NCBI RefSeq assembly: GCF_019492185.1
Contig: NZ_JAICCF010000001.1
Coordinates: 1,922,001 to 1,986,000 of the forward strand
Reading direction: 5' to 3'
DNA from: Chitinophaga rhizophila
GTDB taxonomy: Bacteria > Bacteroidota > Bacteroidia > Chitinophagales > Chitinophagaceae
DNA: 64,000 nucleotides
Below the pieces are notes generated by a model, which saw only the letters and a program-made list of their open reading frames with translations, made no database searches and was not told where the DNA came from. Below are positions 25,056 through 34,465 of this stretch, piece after piece. Position 1 is the first letter of the stretch. Each line of letters starts with the position of its first letter. A program made the translations under genes and the position numbers.

Positions 25056-26896
25056 TATAGTGGTAAGGTTTTGAGCGACCTGATATAGAATTTCGCAGTA
25101 TGTGGCTCTTGTTCTCCGGCACGTTTAAGATCATATTCCTGGTCTGCCGGCGTATCCGCATCAGGAAAATGCCTGGGCTCACCTGTACGGAAAACGATTC
25201 TTTCCATTTTGTCTACCGGAGCGAACGTCAGGCTGGTCAGCACATCTTTACCGTTCACATTGATGGTATAAAAACGATTCGCAGTGTTGATTTTCAGGCG
25301 AACGTTATATACACTATCAGGTACATATTTCATAAAGTGTTTGAAACGCGCGCCTGCTTTAGCCTTGAATACACTATCTGCATCAAATACCAGTCTGATA
25401 CCTGGTATACCTTTCCCATCCTGTAATTCAATCTGTAAACACCCATGGTTGTTCTGCGCAGGCGTTACAGTAAAGCCTACTTCCAGTTGCTGTGCCGCAG
25501 GGAACAGGCGTTCTGCCTTGGCATAGTCGAAAGGATCTTTGTCCTCCAATATAAGTTGCTGTTCCTTACCGGGAGTAGTACCTATTGATACAGACGCCCA
25601 GCGTGGGCTATAGATATTCCAGCTGTTAAGTGCAGTAGCAGCAGCTAATGACGGGAATACATCATTGACATGTGCAGACACCTTATCGGTAACAGGGACG
25701 GGTATTTTAGAGATCCAGATATCCTCTTTATTCATGCTATAGGTTACCCACAAGTTGCTATCAGCAGGGATACCGTTGCCTTCTTCAATACCTCTGACAT
25801 ACTGCGGGCCATAGGATTTATAATTACCGCCATACCGCATCGGAGTAATTTCACCGTTGACAAGTAAAAGGTTGGTATAGTCAATACCATCCTGACTTAC
25901 AGATAATGCCAGTGGCCAGCGATACTCTGACGGGTTATATACGGTAGCATAACGGCCGTCGGTGGTACGTTGCCCCCATATTTTGGCATTGCTGTTAACA
26001 AACCCGGGCGCACGCGCAACGGTACTCCAGGAACGCCCCTCGTCCTTACTCATAGCTGTGAGCGCATTTTTCCATAACCCTACCACTTTACCGTCTGGCA
26101 GGTGATAGTAACAGAAAGCCTTGTATTGCTTCTGTATGGGTATCAGGGGATCATCTCTGTCAGCTTCTTCATTCCATTGCTGCATCATCAGCGGAGTAGC
26201 CAGCAGGTCATTACAGGCAGCTATAAAAGCTTTGTCTTTACTGGTAGTGTAATAGGGATAAATAGTGTTGTTCTTATTCCATTTCTTGTTATACCTGATA
26301 AAGTAGATAGGGCCGAATTTGCCATCCGGTAATATCTCACGCACGACACGACCTATGCCATTGCCGTCATTAGGATCATCTTTCTTATCCAGACAGATAC
26401 CATAGAAGCCCAGTGCAAGCAGCTTATTGCTTTTAGAAACATAAAACCCCATACGCTGGTGCATCACCGCGTACAGGTCTTTAGCAACACCAGGATGCCC
26501 TTCCTTAGTAGTACCGTCAGGTATCTTATATGGAGGAAACAGTAATACTGGTTTCTCCCAATGATAACCATCAGCGGAAGACAGCAGCAGGGTTTGTCCA
26601 GGAGGGATGCTTTCACCTACTTCGTCGCTCAGGTATTCCACATAAAAGCGTTTGTTCCAATATGCCAGCATGGGTGCATGATTGTACGTCCAGCCCATAT
26701 CGTCACCTAGTTCCGGGTGTTCCCGGTTAGCGCGCATGATCTGGATGTTATGCACACCTGCTACCGGACGTAGCTGACCATGATGGTAATCCACATTTAC
26801 CAAGGTATTGCTAGTATAGCGGATACTTTCCTGGGCAGTAGCAGCCAATGATGCAAGCAGCAGACATATCGTTGCAGTAATCCTCATATTCGTCAT
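25055..26896 (-). CDS. exported BNR/sialidase-like beta-propeller protein
   Basis: A 613-aa protein with signal peptide (about 1-22). The main body (about 40-420) has propeller features: repeated Trp/Tyr-rich strands, GQTLLLSSADGYHWEKP, AMSKDEGRSWSTV and LSVSQDGIDYT. A beta-sandwich of concanavalin/laminin-like type follows (about 430-613). Its size and layout recall polysaccharide lyases of the propeller type that cut rhamnose-glucuronate bonds, but no catalytic residue can be assigned by eye, so it is left unassigned. It overlaps its neighbours by 4 and 1 nt, which ties it tightly to GH43 and the GH78 fusion. Confidence 0.65.
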   Translation of the reverse strand: MTNMRITATICLLLASLAATAQESIRYTSNTLVNVDYHHGQLRPVAGVHNIQIMRANREHPELGDDMGWTYNHAPMLAYWNKRFYVEYLSDEVGESIPPGQTLLLSSADGYHWEKPVLLFPPYKIPDGTTKEGHPGVAKDLYAVMHQRMGFYVSKSNKLLALGFYGICLDKKDDPNDGNGIGRVVREILPDGKFGPIYFIRYNKKWNKNNTIYPYYTTSKDKAFIAACNDLLATPLMMQQWNEEADRDDPLIPIQKQYKAFCYYHLPDGKVVGLWKNALTAMSKDEGRSWSTVARAPGFVNSNAKIWGQRTTDGRYATVYNPSEYRWPLALSVSQDGIDYTNLLLVNGEITPMRYGGNYKSYGPQYVRGIEEGNGIPADSNLWVTYSMNKEDIWISKIPVPVTDKVSAHVNDVFPSLAAATALNSWNIYSPRWASVSIGTTPGKEQQLILEDKDPFDYAKAERLFPAAQQLEVGFTVTPAQNNHGCLQIELQDGKGIPGIRLVFDADSVFKAKAGARFKHFMKYVPDSVYNVRLKINTANRFYTINVNGKDVLTSLTFAPVDKMERIVFRTGEPRHFPDADTPADQEYDLKRAGEQEPHTAKFYIRSLKTLPL

Positions 26897-27795
26897 TTGA
26901 GCTTATCCAATATTTTACGGCGTACTTTAAATACAGTGCCATGTTTATGTCCTTCAGGTACAAGGATGGATGTATTGATATCTTTGAAATGGCGGAAGTC
27001 GGTTGTAGCTACAGCGCCATATCTTTTATTACCGTAGTCATCAAAGTAGATCAACCATTCTTTACCAGGTTTTAGCACCGTGGGACCTTCTGTCAGTTTG
27101 CCGGTAAAAGGAGCAGAAGCCTGGCTATAGGGTCCTAAAGGACTTTCAGCAAAGGCTATCTTCAGGTTTCTTTCATTGCGGGTATTATCCTTTAGTACCA
27201 GCGTATATGCCTTTGGCGCAGTCTTAACAATGACGGCATCAATTACACTGAAGCCCGGATCCAGGAAAAGTTTCGCGGGTGAAAAGGTCTTAAAGTCTTT
27301 AGTTACAGTGTAATACATCCGGTGATTGTTATCTGCAGCTTCGATGCCTTTCTCGAATCTTTCGGGTATACAGGAAGCCCAGATGATGATGAACTGTTTA
27401 CTTACATCATCATAGAACAACTCGGGAGCCCATACATTTACCGTGGATGGTTCATGCTCCATGGCAGGTATGAACTGCTGAGGTGACCAGTGTTGCAGGT
27501 CACGGGAAGCACTGTAACCAAAACCTTTGTCGCCTTTCCAGCTGGTAGTCCAGACAAGATGGAAGGTACCGTCCGGGCCTTTTACAATGCTGGGATCGCG
27601 CATGATCTTGTCTTTTCCGACAGAAGGTGGAAGAAAACTACCAGGCAGGCTATCCCATTTATAGCCGTCGTAGCTGTATAGATAGTGTAGTCCGTCCTTA
27701 CCGGGTTCACGGAAGGAGCTGAACATGTACACATCCTTACTGCTGCGACATGCGAAAAGTGAGACAAGTATGATATATAAAGCGATTCGTTGCAT
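26893..27795 (-). CDS. GH43-family lipoprotein
   Basis: A 300-aa five-bladed propeller hydrolase. The ATG at 27795 is chosen over the in-frame GTG two codons upstream. The lipobox LFAC puts the lipidated Cys at residue 16, so it is membrane-anchored. The expected acidic triad is present: Asp in MRDPSI (D67), Asp in VIDAVIV (D186) and Glu in TEGPT (E236). GH43 enzymes remove arabinose, xylose or galactose from pectin side chains; which one applies here is open. Ends with an ATGA overlap with the BNR gene and starts 11 nt after the apiosidase-like gene. Confidence 0.85.
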   Translation of the reverse strand: MQRIALYIILVSLFACRSSKDVYMFSSFREPGKDGLHYLYSYDGYKWDSLPGSFLPPSVGKDKIMRDPSIVKGPDGTFHLVWTTSWKGDKGFGYSASRDLQHWSPQQFIPAMEHEPSTVNVWAPELFYDDVSKQFIIIWASCIPERFEKGIEAADNNHRMYYTVTKDFKTFSPAKLFLDPGFSVIDAVIVKTAPKAYTLVLKDNTRNERNLKIAFAESPLGPYSQASAPFTGKLTEGPTVLKPGKEWLIYFDDYGNKRYGAVATTDFRHFKDINTSILVPEGHKHGTVFKVRRKILDKLK

Positions 27796-27806
27796 ATGCA
27801 CAAAGA

Positions 27807-29207
27807 CTATTTAACACTATCCATCACCAATACCCAGTCGTTACCTTCTTTCTCTTCTCCCGGAGGGTCAAACACGATCACGCCTTTATTAGGGTATGTG
27901 CCGATCTCTTTCGTCTGTCCGTTTCTCGGGTCGTACCAGGCTGCTTTGACACGGCTGCCTTGTATACGTCCCATATTGACAGCCATATTTTTACCGGTAT
28001 AGGAATAAATAAATGCGTAATCTTTTCCACGGGTGGCTTGTAAATGCTGGTAGCCTTTGCCATCTTCAGCAATAAGCGACTGATCAGGAATACGTGCAGC
28101 ATAGTTACGGGAGCAGATCAGTTCCCGCAGGTATTTCATTTGCCCGGCACCAGGCGCATTTATAGCATCTTCCCAGTATTCCCTTACACCATATACACCT
28201 TTTCCATCGCCATGTTTATGCATCTGCATTACGGCGTTGTGGCCATAGGTATATCCACATGCACCGGCAAAAACAGACCAGTATCCGTACCGGCGTACAT
28301 CTTTATCTTCCCAGAATGGCTCAATAGGGTCATGGAGCCCCTGTGGGATACCCTCGTAAGAGGGTTCTCCGTCAATGACAGGTTTAACAGGCTTTCTGTT
28401 GTAGTCTGCATTTACGTATTTCCAGTTATCTTCTCCATATTGCTTATCGATGGCAGCAGTATCCTGGTTATAACGCCGGTGTCCGGACTGGAACATGTTG
28501 AATGCGAGCCAGGGCGCATCATGAAACCAATCTGACGACTGCGTGCGTCCTCTGGGATGGAAGGTGATGAGGTGTCCGGGATCTTTCTGTTGTAGCGTTT
28601 TGCCGATGGTCAACCACACATCCATACCATCGCTGCCTTTGATGTCGCCGCCGTTCATCCAGATGATGTTGGGCGCATGTTTATACCTGTCGGCCAGGAA
28701 TGAGGCATAAGTTCCTGCGTCCTTAGCTGTTACCAGCCCGGCCTTAACAGGGCTACCCCATACCGGTACAAGCGCGAGGTACAATCCTTTTTGTGCCGCT
28801 TTAGAGACGACAAAGTCCACATGGTCCCAGTAATCGTATTGCACAGAATCTGTATGCTGATTGCCGGTAGTCGTCAGTGTCTGACCAACATTTGTTCGGA
28901 TCAGGGCAGAATCGCCGTAGATATTAGCAGCGGTAACTGCGGGCAGCACCATCACCTGGATAACATTAAATCCTTTCTTGCGACGGTCATCGAGATATTG
29001 TTCTGTTTCTTCGCGGGTAAGACGGGTAAAGAGCAACCATCCAGTATCGCCCAGCCAGAAAAATGGCTTTCCGTCACTGGTTTCAAAATAGCGGCCATTA
29101 GCAGATACCTTTAATGGTAACAATTTCTTCTGTTGTGCCTGGGTCAATCCTGAAAAACAAAGCAGCATACAGAATGAGAGCATGGCAATACAATTCCTGT
29201 TCAGCAT
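27807..29207 (-). CDS. GH140-type apiosidase-like hydrolase (DUF4038)
   Basis: Exported 466-aa protein, signal peptide 1-24. The N-terminal TIM barrel (about 30-370) carries family features: GRYFETSDGKPFFWLGDTGW, TREETEQYLDDRRKKGFNVIQVMVLP, YKHAPNIIWMNGGDIKG, DGEPSYEG and YGHNAV. A putative collagen-binding-like beta-sandwich lies at about 390-462. Characterised GH140 members release apiose-linked chains from rhamnogalacturonan II, so this gene is the best pointer to RG-II as part of the substrate. DUF4038 proteins are diverse, so apiosidase activity is likely rather than proven. 11 nt before GH43, 9 nt after the beta-helix gene. Confidence 0.82.
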   Translation of the reverse strand: MLNRNCIAMLSFCMLLCFSGLTQAQQKKLLPLKVSANGRYFETSDGKPFFWLGDTGWLLFTRLTREETEQYLDDRRKKGFNVIQVMVLPAVTAANIYGDSALIRTNVGQTLTTTGNQHTDSVQYDYWDHVDFVVSKAAQKGLYLALVPVWGSPVKAGLVTAKDAGTYASFLADRYKHAPNIIWMNGGDIKGSDGMDVWLTIGKTLQQKDPGHLITFHPRGRTQSSDWFHDAPWLAFNMFQSGHRRYNQDTAAIDKQYGEDNWKYVNADYNRKPVKPVIDGEPSYEGIPQGLHDPIEPFWEDKDVRRYGYWSVFAGACGYTYGHNAVMQMHKHGDGKGVYGVREYWEDAINAPGAGQMKYLRELICSRNYAARIPDQSLIAEDGKGYQHLQATRGKDYAFIYSYTGKNMAVNMGRIQGSRVKAAWYDPRNGQTKEIGTYPNKGVIVFDPPGEEKEGNDWVLVMDSVK

Positions 29208-29216
29208 AGTAGGTCC

Positions 29217-32200
29217 TTATTTACGTACGAGCCAGAGTACCAGTGCACCTTGTTGCGGCGCAGATAATGCGTGACCGGTACCGGCTTTAATATTTTTCTT
29301 ACTGAGTATGGTTTTACCGGTGGATGGGTCTATCCATACGGCGTGGTAGCCGGCAGCAGCGCCAGGGATATTGATACTGGCAGCACCGGCGGTATAAATA
29401 ATATAATCACTATGATCATTAGTCAGCGCCCATAATCCCGGCATGTCTGCCGGATGCATAGTAGCAGCGGCAGACAGAAAACCAGGATCAGCTATGGATG
29501 GAATACTGGCGAGAGAACCTCCTGCCATGAATACAGCCCAGCCGTATTTATCGTAACTATCAGCAGAATAAATGACCGCTTTACCGGGATACTTGTCCCG
29601 GTATTCACGAACTGCCCGATAGACTTCTTTCTCATTAGTACGTTTAGGCTTCAGTAAGCGTGCGTGCTGCCTGGGCGCGAGATGTTGCCCGCCGGCAGGT
29701 GCATAAGCTGTACCATTCTCCTGATAGTGCCAGTACCTGATATCAATCAGGTCTATTACCTGCGCACGATGCGCATCCTGAAGCAAGGCATCCTGTACAT
29801 CTTTAGTAGTGCTCAGGCCAATAACAGGATGTTCCTGTTTTTCCTTTTTCCATTCTGCTATCACGTCTGTCCAGAAATCCACAAAGTGCAAAGGCCCTGT
29901 AAATTCAGCGCTAATCAGCTGAATGACGTTATGATTGAGGCGGAAGTTGTCCAGGCATTGGCGGATGTAAGCACGGTGTAATTGATTCCTCACAGGATGT
30001 GTGGTATCATAAAACTGTGCAGACATGAAGATGCGTTTACCACCTGCATATGGTGGTGGTTCGGGAAATCCGGTGTTATTCACGTTATTGGCAGGTCTCC
30101 AGGGGAAATCAGCATAGTGAGCGCCCGCTTCAATGATATTATGCTGGAAGTATTGCTGGTGTATCAGTACCTGCCCCTGGCGGTCAGCTCGTGCAGCAAA
30201 CTGCTGCAGCCGCCACCAGTACCAGCGGTTATACTTTGTCAAATCATATTTACTGAGTCCATCCCAGCCAATACCCTCACCGCTACGGGCGAAAGGTTGT
30301 TCATAAAATGGCGGCCATACATCGCCATCAAGGCGCTGTACCCTTTCATGGTCGTCTCTTCTTCTTTCATACCACAAGCCGTAGTTATGATCCATAGCAA
30401 CGACATGCTCGCGGGTCATAAAGGCCGTTACTGAGTCGAGATTATCTGTCAGACCAGTTCCTGTTCTTCCCGGAACAAAGCGGGTAATATGCGGAGTGCT
30501 CTTTTCAATACCATCCGGTCTGATATTCCCTCTCCACCAGGATACGTCCCTGCGCTCTCCTACAAGTACCGAGCCTTTGTTAACCAGCCATCCGTTGACG
30601 ATTTGCATACCTGTTACTGCTACAGGAGATACTGGTTGTACTATTTCCTGTATACGTATGCCTTTTGTTTCAATGGGAATAGGCGTGCGTTGAGCTGCCT
30701 GCCCTATCCATTCGTATAGGGTAATTGCAGGTTGAACTGCCTCGTTGGACAATTGTGCAGCTACCGCCGGCGTGGGGCTGCTTGAGGCATCTCCCAGATC
30801 GGGCAACAGGAATGCCCGTTCAGCAGCTTTCTCTCCTATTCTGGAGGCCAGCTGTGCATAATATAAGCTGCGAGGCTGTATATATTCATTAGAGGCATAC
30901 CATTCGCCAGTACCTGCAAACTGTGCCCATGCACCAAAAGCCCAATTCATGGCCCCTGGCGGGCGTGGACAATCTATCCTTGCTGCGGCACATTGCCATA
31001 ATACGCTATTAGCTGCAGTCCATCCTGCACCCTGGCCATCCTGGCCGCGGTCAGGAAAACCCAGTGCCTGCGCGTTAACTATCACGTTATCCAGCAGCAA
31101 TCCGGAAGCCCAACTGTCAATTGCCCCACTGTAACTGTACGGCATATCAGAGGTACACTGTACAAATGCGTTGGGACCAGCTGCGCAGAAACCAGCTGCA
31201 AAGTCATGATAGCCATGTTGTGCATAGTTACGCTGGAACAGAGTCTGTTGCCCTGACGTAAAAAAGGTATAACGGCGTTGTCCGCCTATTTCTGATACCG
31301 GAGCAGTTGAAATACAATCTTCCACTGTAACGCGGCGGGCAGTTTCCAGTACCGCTACCGCAGAACCAGCAAAATGTTCAAATCTCACCTGTCTAACCCA
31401 GGCATCAGCAGCATTTTCAATTGCAATGGCTGTCCAGCAATGATCTTCATCTTTGAGATTAGTCGTATCATAGATGGAACGGCAATGCAGGTTTTCCACA
31501 CCCGACTGTGTAATACGTCCAGGCCAGGTATAAGCGGCAATAGTTGCTATACCATAAGTAGTATCCAGCGCATTAGTCAAGGGCACGTCGAGTGTAACCT
31601 CATTTTGCCGTATGCTGACAATCTTCCTGGACCAGTGTATATCACGATCACCGGGTTTCCACCCCAGAGCTGTAATACCGCCACCGAAATGGGCAGTACC
31701 AAGTAGTTGTATCCAGGAAGCAGTACTGGGCCTGGTAACTTCTACTTCATCACCTACCTTGAAGGTTGTTCCCTCCGGCACATGCAGCACAGAGCTATTC
31801 ACAGGAACATAACTGTCGGTAATACCCACAGGTGTGGATAGCTTCTTATCACTCCGACCACTGATACGGACAAGTACTTCTCGGCTGTAGCCTGTTGCCA
31901 GTAAAACCGTGCTATCTCCGCTACCGCGCAATACCACACCTGAAGCGTTGATATGCAGGCCGCCGTTAATCTCGAAAATACCTTTGTCTAACACTACAGC
32001 GCCGCGGAGTCCATCTTTCAATGGCAGAGCAGCTACGTAGTCCAACGCAGCCTGAATGGTAGCCGTCGCATCACCCTCCATAGCAAGCACCCTGACCCTT
32101 ACGGGGGCCAGGGGCAATTTCTGTTCACCAGCCATATATCCACACCAGGAGAAGTCAGGAATACGATTTCCCTTATCATCCGGCTGATATACCAGCTGTC

Positions 32201-32306
32201 CTTTGTCCCATGACACGGGAGGTAAAGGCTTTGGTTTCTTTGCCTGTGCGCCTGCCAGTAATGGCAGGCAACACGCTATACATATCGTTAATATTCTCTT
32301 AGCCAT
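29217..32306 (-). CDS. large beta-helix plus DUF6298-like protein
   Basis: A 1029-aa exported protein (signal peptide 1-20). Residues about 50-490 look like a right-handed parallel beta-helix: IQAALDYVAALP, VVLDKGIFEINGGLHINASGVVLRGSG, ALLETARRVTVEDC-type turns, and tandem Asn/Asp-rich rungs. Residues about 560-930 form a second enzyme-like module rich in Trp and His (YNRWYWWRLQQFAARADRQG, HQQYFQHNIIEAGAHYADFPWRP), matching what is usually called DUF6298. The C terminus is a short beta-sandwich similar to the collagen-binding-like tail of GH140. Probably two activities on pectin; neither is assigned. Its start overlaps the end of the PL1 gene by 8 nt. Confidence 0.7.
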   Translation of the reverse strand: MAKRILTICIACCLPLLAGAQAKKPKPLPPVSWDKGQLVYQPDDKGNRIPDFSWCGYMAGEQKLPLAPVRVRVLAMEGDATATIQAALDYVAALPLKDGLRGAVVLDKGIFEINGGLHINASGVVLRGSGDSTVLLATGYSREVLVRISGRSDKKLSTPVGITDSYVPVNSSVLHVPEGTTFKVGDEVEVTRPSTASWIQLLGTAHFGGGITALGWKPGDRDIHWSRKIVSIRQNEVTLDVPLTNALDTTYGIATIAAYTWPGRITQSGVENLHCRSIYDTTNLKDEDHCWTAIAIENAADAWVRQVRFEHFAGSAVAVLETARRVTVEDCISTAPVSEIGGQRRYTFFTSGQQTLFQRNYAQHGYHDFAAGFCAAGPNAFVQCTSDMPYSYSGAIDSWASGLLLDNVIVNAQALGFPDRGQDGQGAGWTAANSVLWQCAAARIDCPRPPGAMNWAFGAWAQFAGTGEWYASNEYIQPRSLYYAQLASRIGEKAAERAFLLPDLGDASSSPTPAVAAQLSNEAVQPAITLYEWIGQAAQRTPIPIETKGIRIQEIVQPVSPVAVTGMQIVNGWLVNKGSVLVGERRDVSWWRGNIRPDGIEKSTPHITRFVPGRTGTGLTDNLDSVTAFMTREHVVAMDHNYGLWYERRRDDHERVQRLDGDVWPPFYEQPFARSGEGIGWDGLSKYDLTKYNRWYWWRLQQFAARADRQGQVLIHQQYFQHNIIEAGAHYADFPWRPANNVNNTGFPEPPPYAGGKRIFMSAQFYDTTHPVRNQLHRAYIRQCLDNFRLNHNVIQLISAEFTGPLHFVDFWTDVIAEWKKEKQEHPVIGLSTTKDVQDALLQDAHRAQVIDLIDIRYWHYQENGTAYAPAGGQHLAPRQHARLLKPKRTNEKEVYRAVREYRDKYPGKAVIYSADSYDKYGWAVFMAGGSLASIPSIADPGFLSAAATMHPADMPGLWALTNDHSDYIIYTAGAASINIPGAAAGYHAVWIDPSTGKTILSKKNIKAGTGHALSAPQQGALVLWLVRK

Positions 32307-34404
32307 TCCGACGTTTCTTCCATTCGGCTTCCGCCTTTTTCATATCAATACCTGCTGCAGAGAGGTAATTGTTAATACGTCCCTTGTATTTACCGAACCA
32401 GGCATGTTTCTGCTCTGAAGATCCGGCATCCATTGCTTTCTCACGCGCTTCTTCCAGCCAGGCAAGAATCTGTTGCTGCTGCTGCTTTGAAAGCTGCGGT
32501 AGCATTTCGAGATAGGCATTGTATGTAATAGGCAGAATACCATAGGTCATTCCGTCTTTAACACGGGTTACCTGTTCGGTAGTCAGCATAGAAGACAGTT
32601 TTGACAGATAGCGATCATGCAGCTGACGTACGCGTACAGTGTCTTTCTTTTCGTCCAGTTCATGCAGGTCTGCATATTGCTGTGCAATTACATCCTGTAG
32701 CTCCAGTGACTTACCGGCATCGTGTATATCAAGTGTAGACACTATTTTAGCAGCACGCTCCGTAACGATCATCTGGTAGCTTTTCTTATCTCCCTTGATG
32801 TCGTTCAGGAAGTCCTCGATATTTGTGTATCCATCTCCATTGGCATCCAGTACAGCATCTTTTGGATCTTTAGGGTTCAGCTTATGACGGATCTCCCATT
32901 CGTCTGGAATACCATCGCCGTCGCTGTCTTTGTAAGGTTTACCTTTATATTCAGGATAACCGCCTACCTGGGCAATATCGTAGATAATACCCTGCTTGTA
33001 AGAGTCTTCACCCAGGCGACGTTTGATGTACTCGCTACCTACTTTTGAAGTAGTGTTCTCTTTATACTGGATCTTACCTGTTCTTACAGTTTCAACTACT
33101 CTTCTGTCTACCGCATCACGAACAGGCAATGTAGCACCTGCATTATCCAGCACGTACTGATAAGCATCTTTCGCTGACATGACCATCATACGTGGCATTG
33201 GCAGCGGACTATTCACTTTCATATCTGCCTCATATTCGCCTGCGTTATCCATATCTTCTATCTGAACGCCACCAGCCCAGTTATTGGCAGTGATCTTCGG
33301 ATAGCCTTCCATAATATTGCCATTTACATAGGCCCTGCCAAACTCACGGTACTTCAGTTTGCTACGACCGGATTCAGGCTTCAGTATGCGGTGACCTACC
33401 GGATCATCAGCTGGTGTAATAGGACCAGGTTTAAAATAGTTATTTACAATATTGTACTGGGAGCGATAGTCGCCACCGTCTACAGTACGGTGTTTCCAGT
33501 TGAATACTACGTTATTCACAAAGTTGAATATGCTATACCAACCGATAGAAGGGTTACGGCCGGCATTAGAAGCCCAGAGGTTACGCATGAAGGAGCAGTT
33601 TTCTCCACCCAGCGTACTACCGAAGGCATGATTGTAGGTATCGAGCGCCTCTGATGATATAGTGTTCTGAATAGTGATATTTACCGTAGGCAGCTTCTCT
33701 TCTGCATAGCCAGTACCCGGGTTATACATATGCCGGTATAGAGAAATATTCTCGTCAAGACCCCAGCTGGTAGAGCAATGATCGATGATGATATTACCGA
33801 TAGGATTACCGCCCAAAGCATCATCCCTACGACCAACATTTGTCTCCCCACGGCGGAAGCGCATATAGCGGATAACGACATCGTGCGTGTTAATCCAGAA
33901 TGATTCTCCGGCAACACATACACCATCGCCCGGAGCAGTTTGTCCGGCAATAGTGATATAAGGTGCCATCAGAATGATAGGTGTTTTCAGCTTAATAATA
34001 CCAGCAACGTTGAACACAATTGTACGTGCACCGCCAGCTTCACATGCTTCGCGTAACGTACCAGGTCCGCTATCTTCCAGGCTGGTTACTACAAATATCT
34101 TTCCTCCTCTGCCACCGAAGGTATACGCACCGCCACCTTCTGCACCGGGAAAGGCAGGAATTGCGGCCTGAGGCAGATCAGTAGGTCTGGAAGCAAAGGG
34201 TATAAACGGTTTACCTTGACGCGCTTCCTGTTTTACTATAGGCAATGCTTTCTCCCATGCTTCGTCAGCATGCTTTTTTGCTGCGTCCAGCATAGAATCA
34301 CTGACGCTCTGCACAGCCTTGGGTATGGTCGGATACTGGGCGAATGCTCCCTGTGCCGCGCCCAGTGCGGCAATCAACATAGTTCCGGCGAGATATTGTT
34401 TCAT
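32299..34404 (-). CDS. PL1 pectate lyase with calcium-binding repeat and DUF3826
   Basis: Exported 701-aa protein (signal peptide 1-22). Residues about 82-430 are a pectate lyase beta-helix (AFPGAEGGGAYTFGGRGGK, TLREACEAGGARTIVFNVAG, ITIAGQTAPGDG, VVIRYMRFRRGE, IIIDHCSTSWGLDE). Residues 493-534 hold calcium-binding loops of thrombospondin-3/dockerin type (DSDGDGIPDEWE, DANGDGYTNIEDF). Residues about 541-701 match the DUF3826 helical domain often attached to such lyases. It would cut homogalacturonan by beta-elimination. First enzyme gene after SusCD, 61 nt from SusD. Confidence 0.9.
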   Translation of the reverse strand: MKQYLAGTMLIAALGAAQGAFAQYPTIPKAVQSVSDSMLDAAKKHADEAWEKALPIVKQEARQGKPFIPFASRPTDLPQAAIPAFPGAEGGGAYTFGGRGGKIFVVTSLEDSGPGTLREACEAGGARTIVFNVAGIIKLKTPIILMAPYITIAGQTAPGDGVCVAGESFWINTHDVVIRYMRFRRGETNVGRRDDALGGNPIGNIIIDHCSTSWGLDENISLYRHMYNPGTGYAEEKLPTVNITIQNTISSEALDTYNHAFGSTLGGENCSFMRNLWASNAGRNPSIGWYSIFNFVNNVVFNWKHRTVDGGDYRSQYNIVNNYFKPGPITPADDPVGHRILKPESGRSKLKYREFGRAYVNGNIMEGYPKITANNWAGGVQIEDMDNAGEYEADMKVNSPLPMPRMMVMSAKDAYQYVLDNAGATLPVRDAVDRRVVETVRTGKIQYKENTTSKVGSEYIKRRLGEDSYKQGIIYDIAQVGGYPEYKGKPYKDSDGDGIPDEWEIRHKLNPKDPKDAVLDANGDGYTNIEDFLNDIKGDKKSYQMIVTERAAKIVSTLDIHDAGKSLELQDVIAQQYADLHELDEKKDTVRVRQLHDRYLSKLSSMLTTEQVTRVKDGMTYGILPITYNAYLEMLPQLSKQQQQQILAWLEEAREKAMDAGSSEQKHAWFGKYKGRINNYLSAAGIDMKKAEAEWKKRRNG

Positions 34405-34465
34405 ACGAGTAGTTTAATGGTCTGTGTACCTGCATGGCTCACAGATAGTATATTAAGTTATGTTT

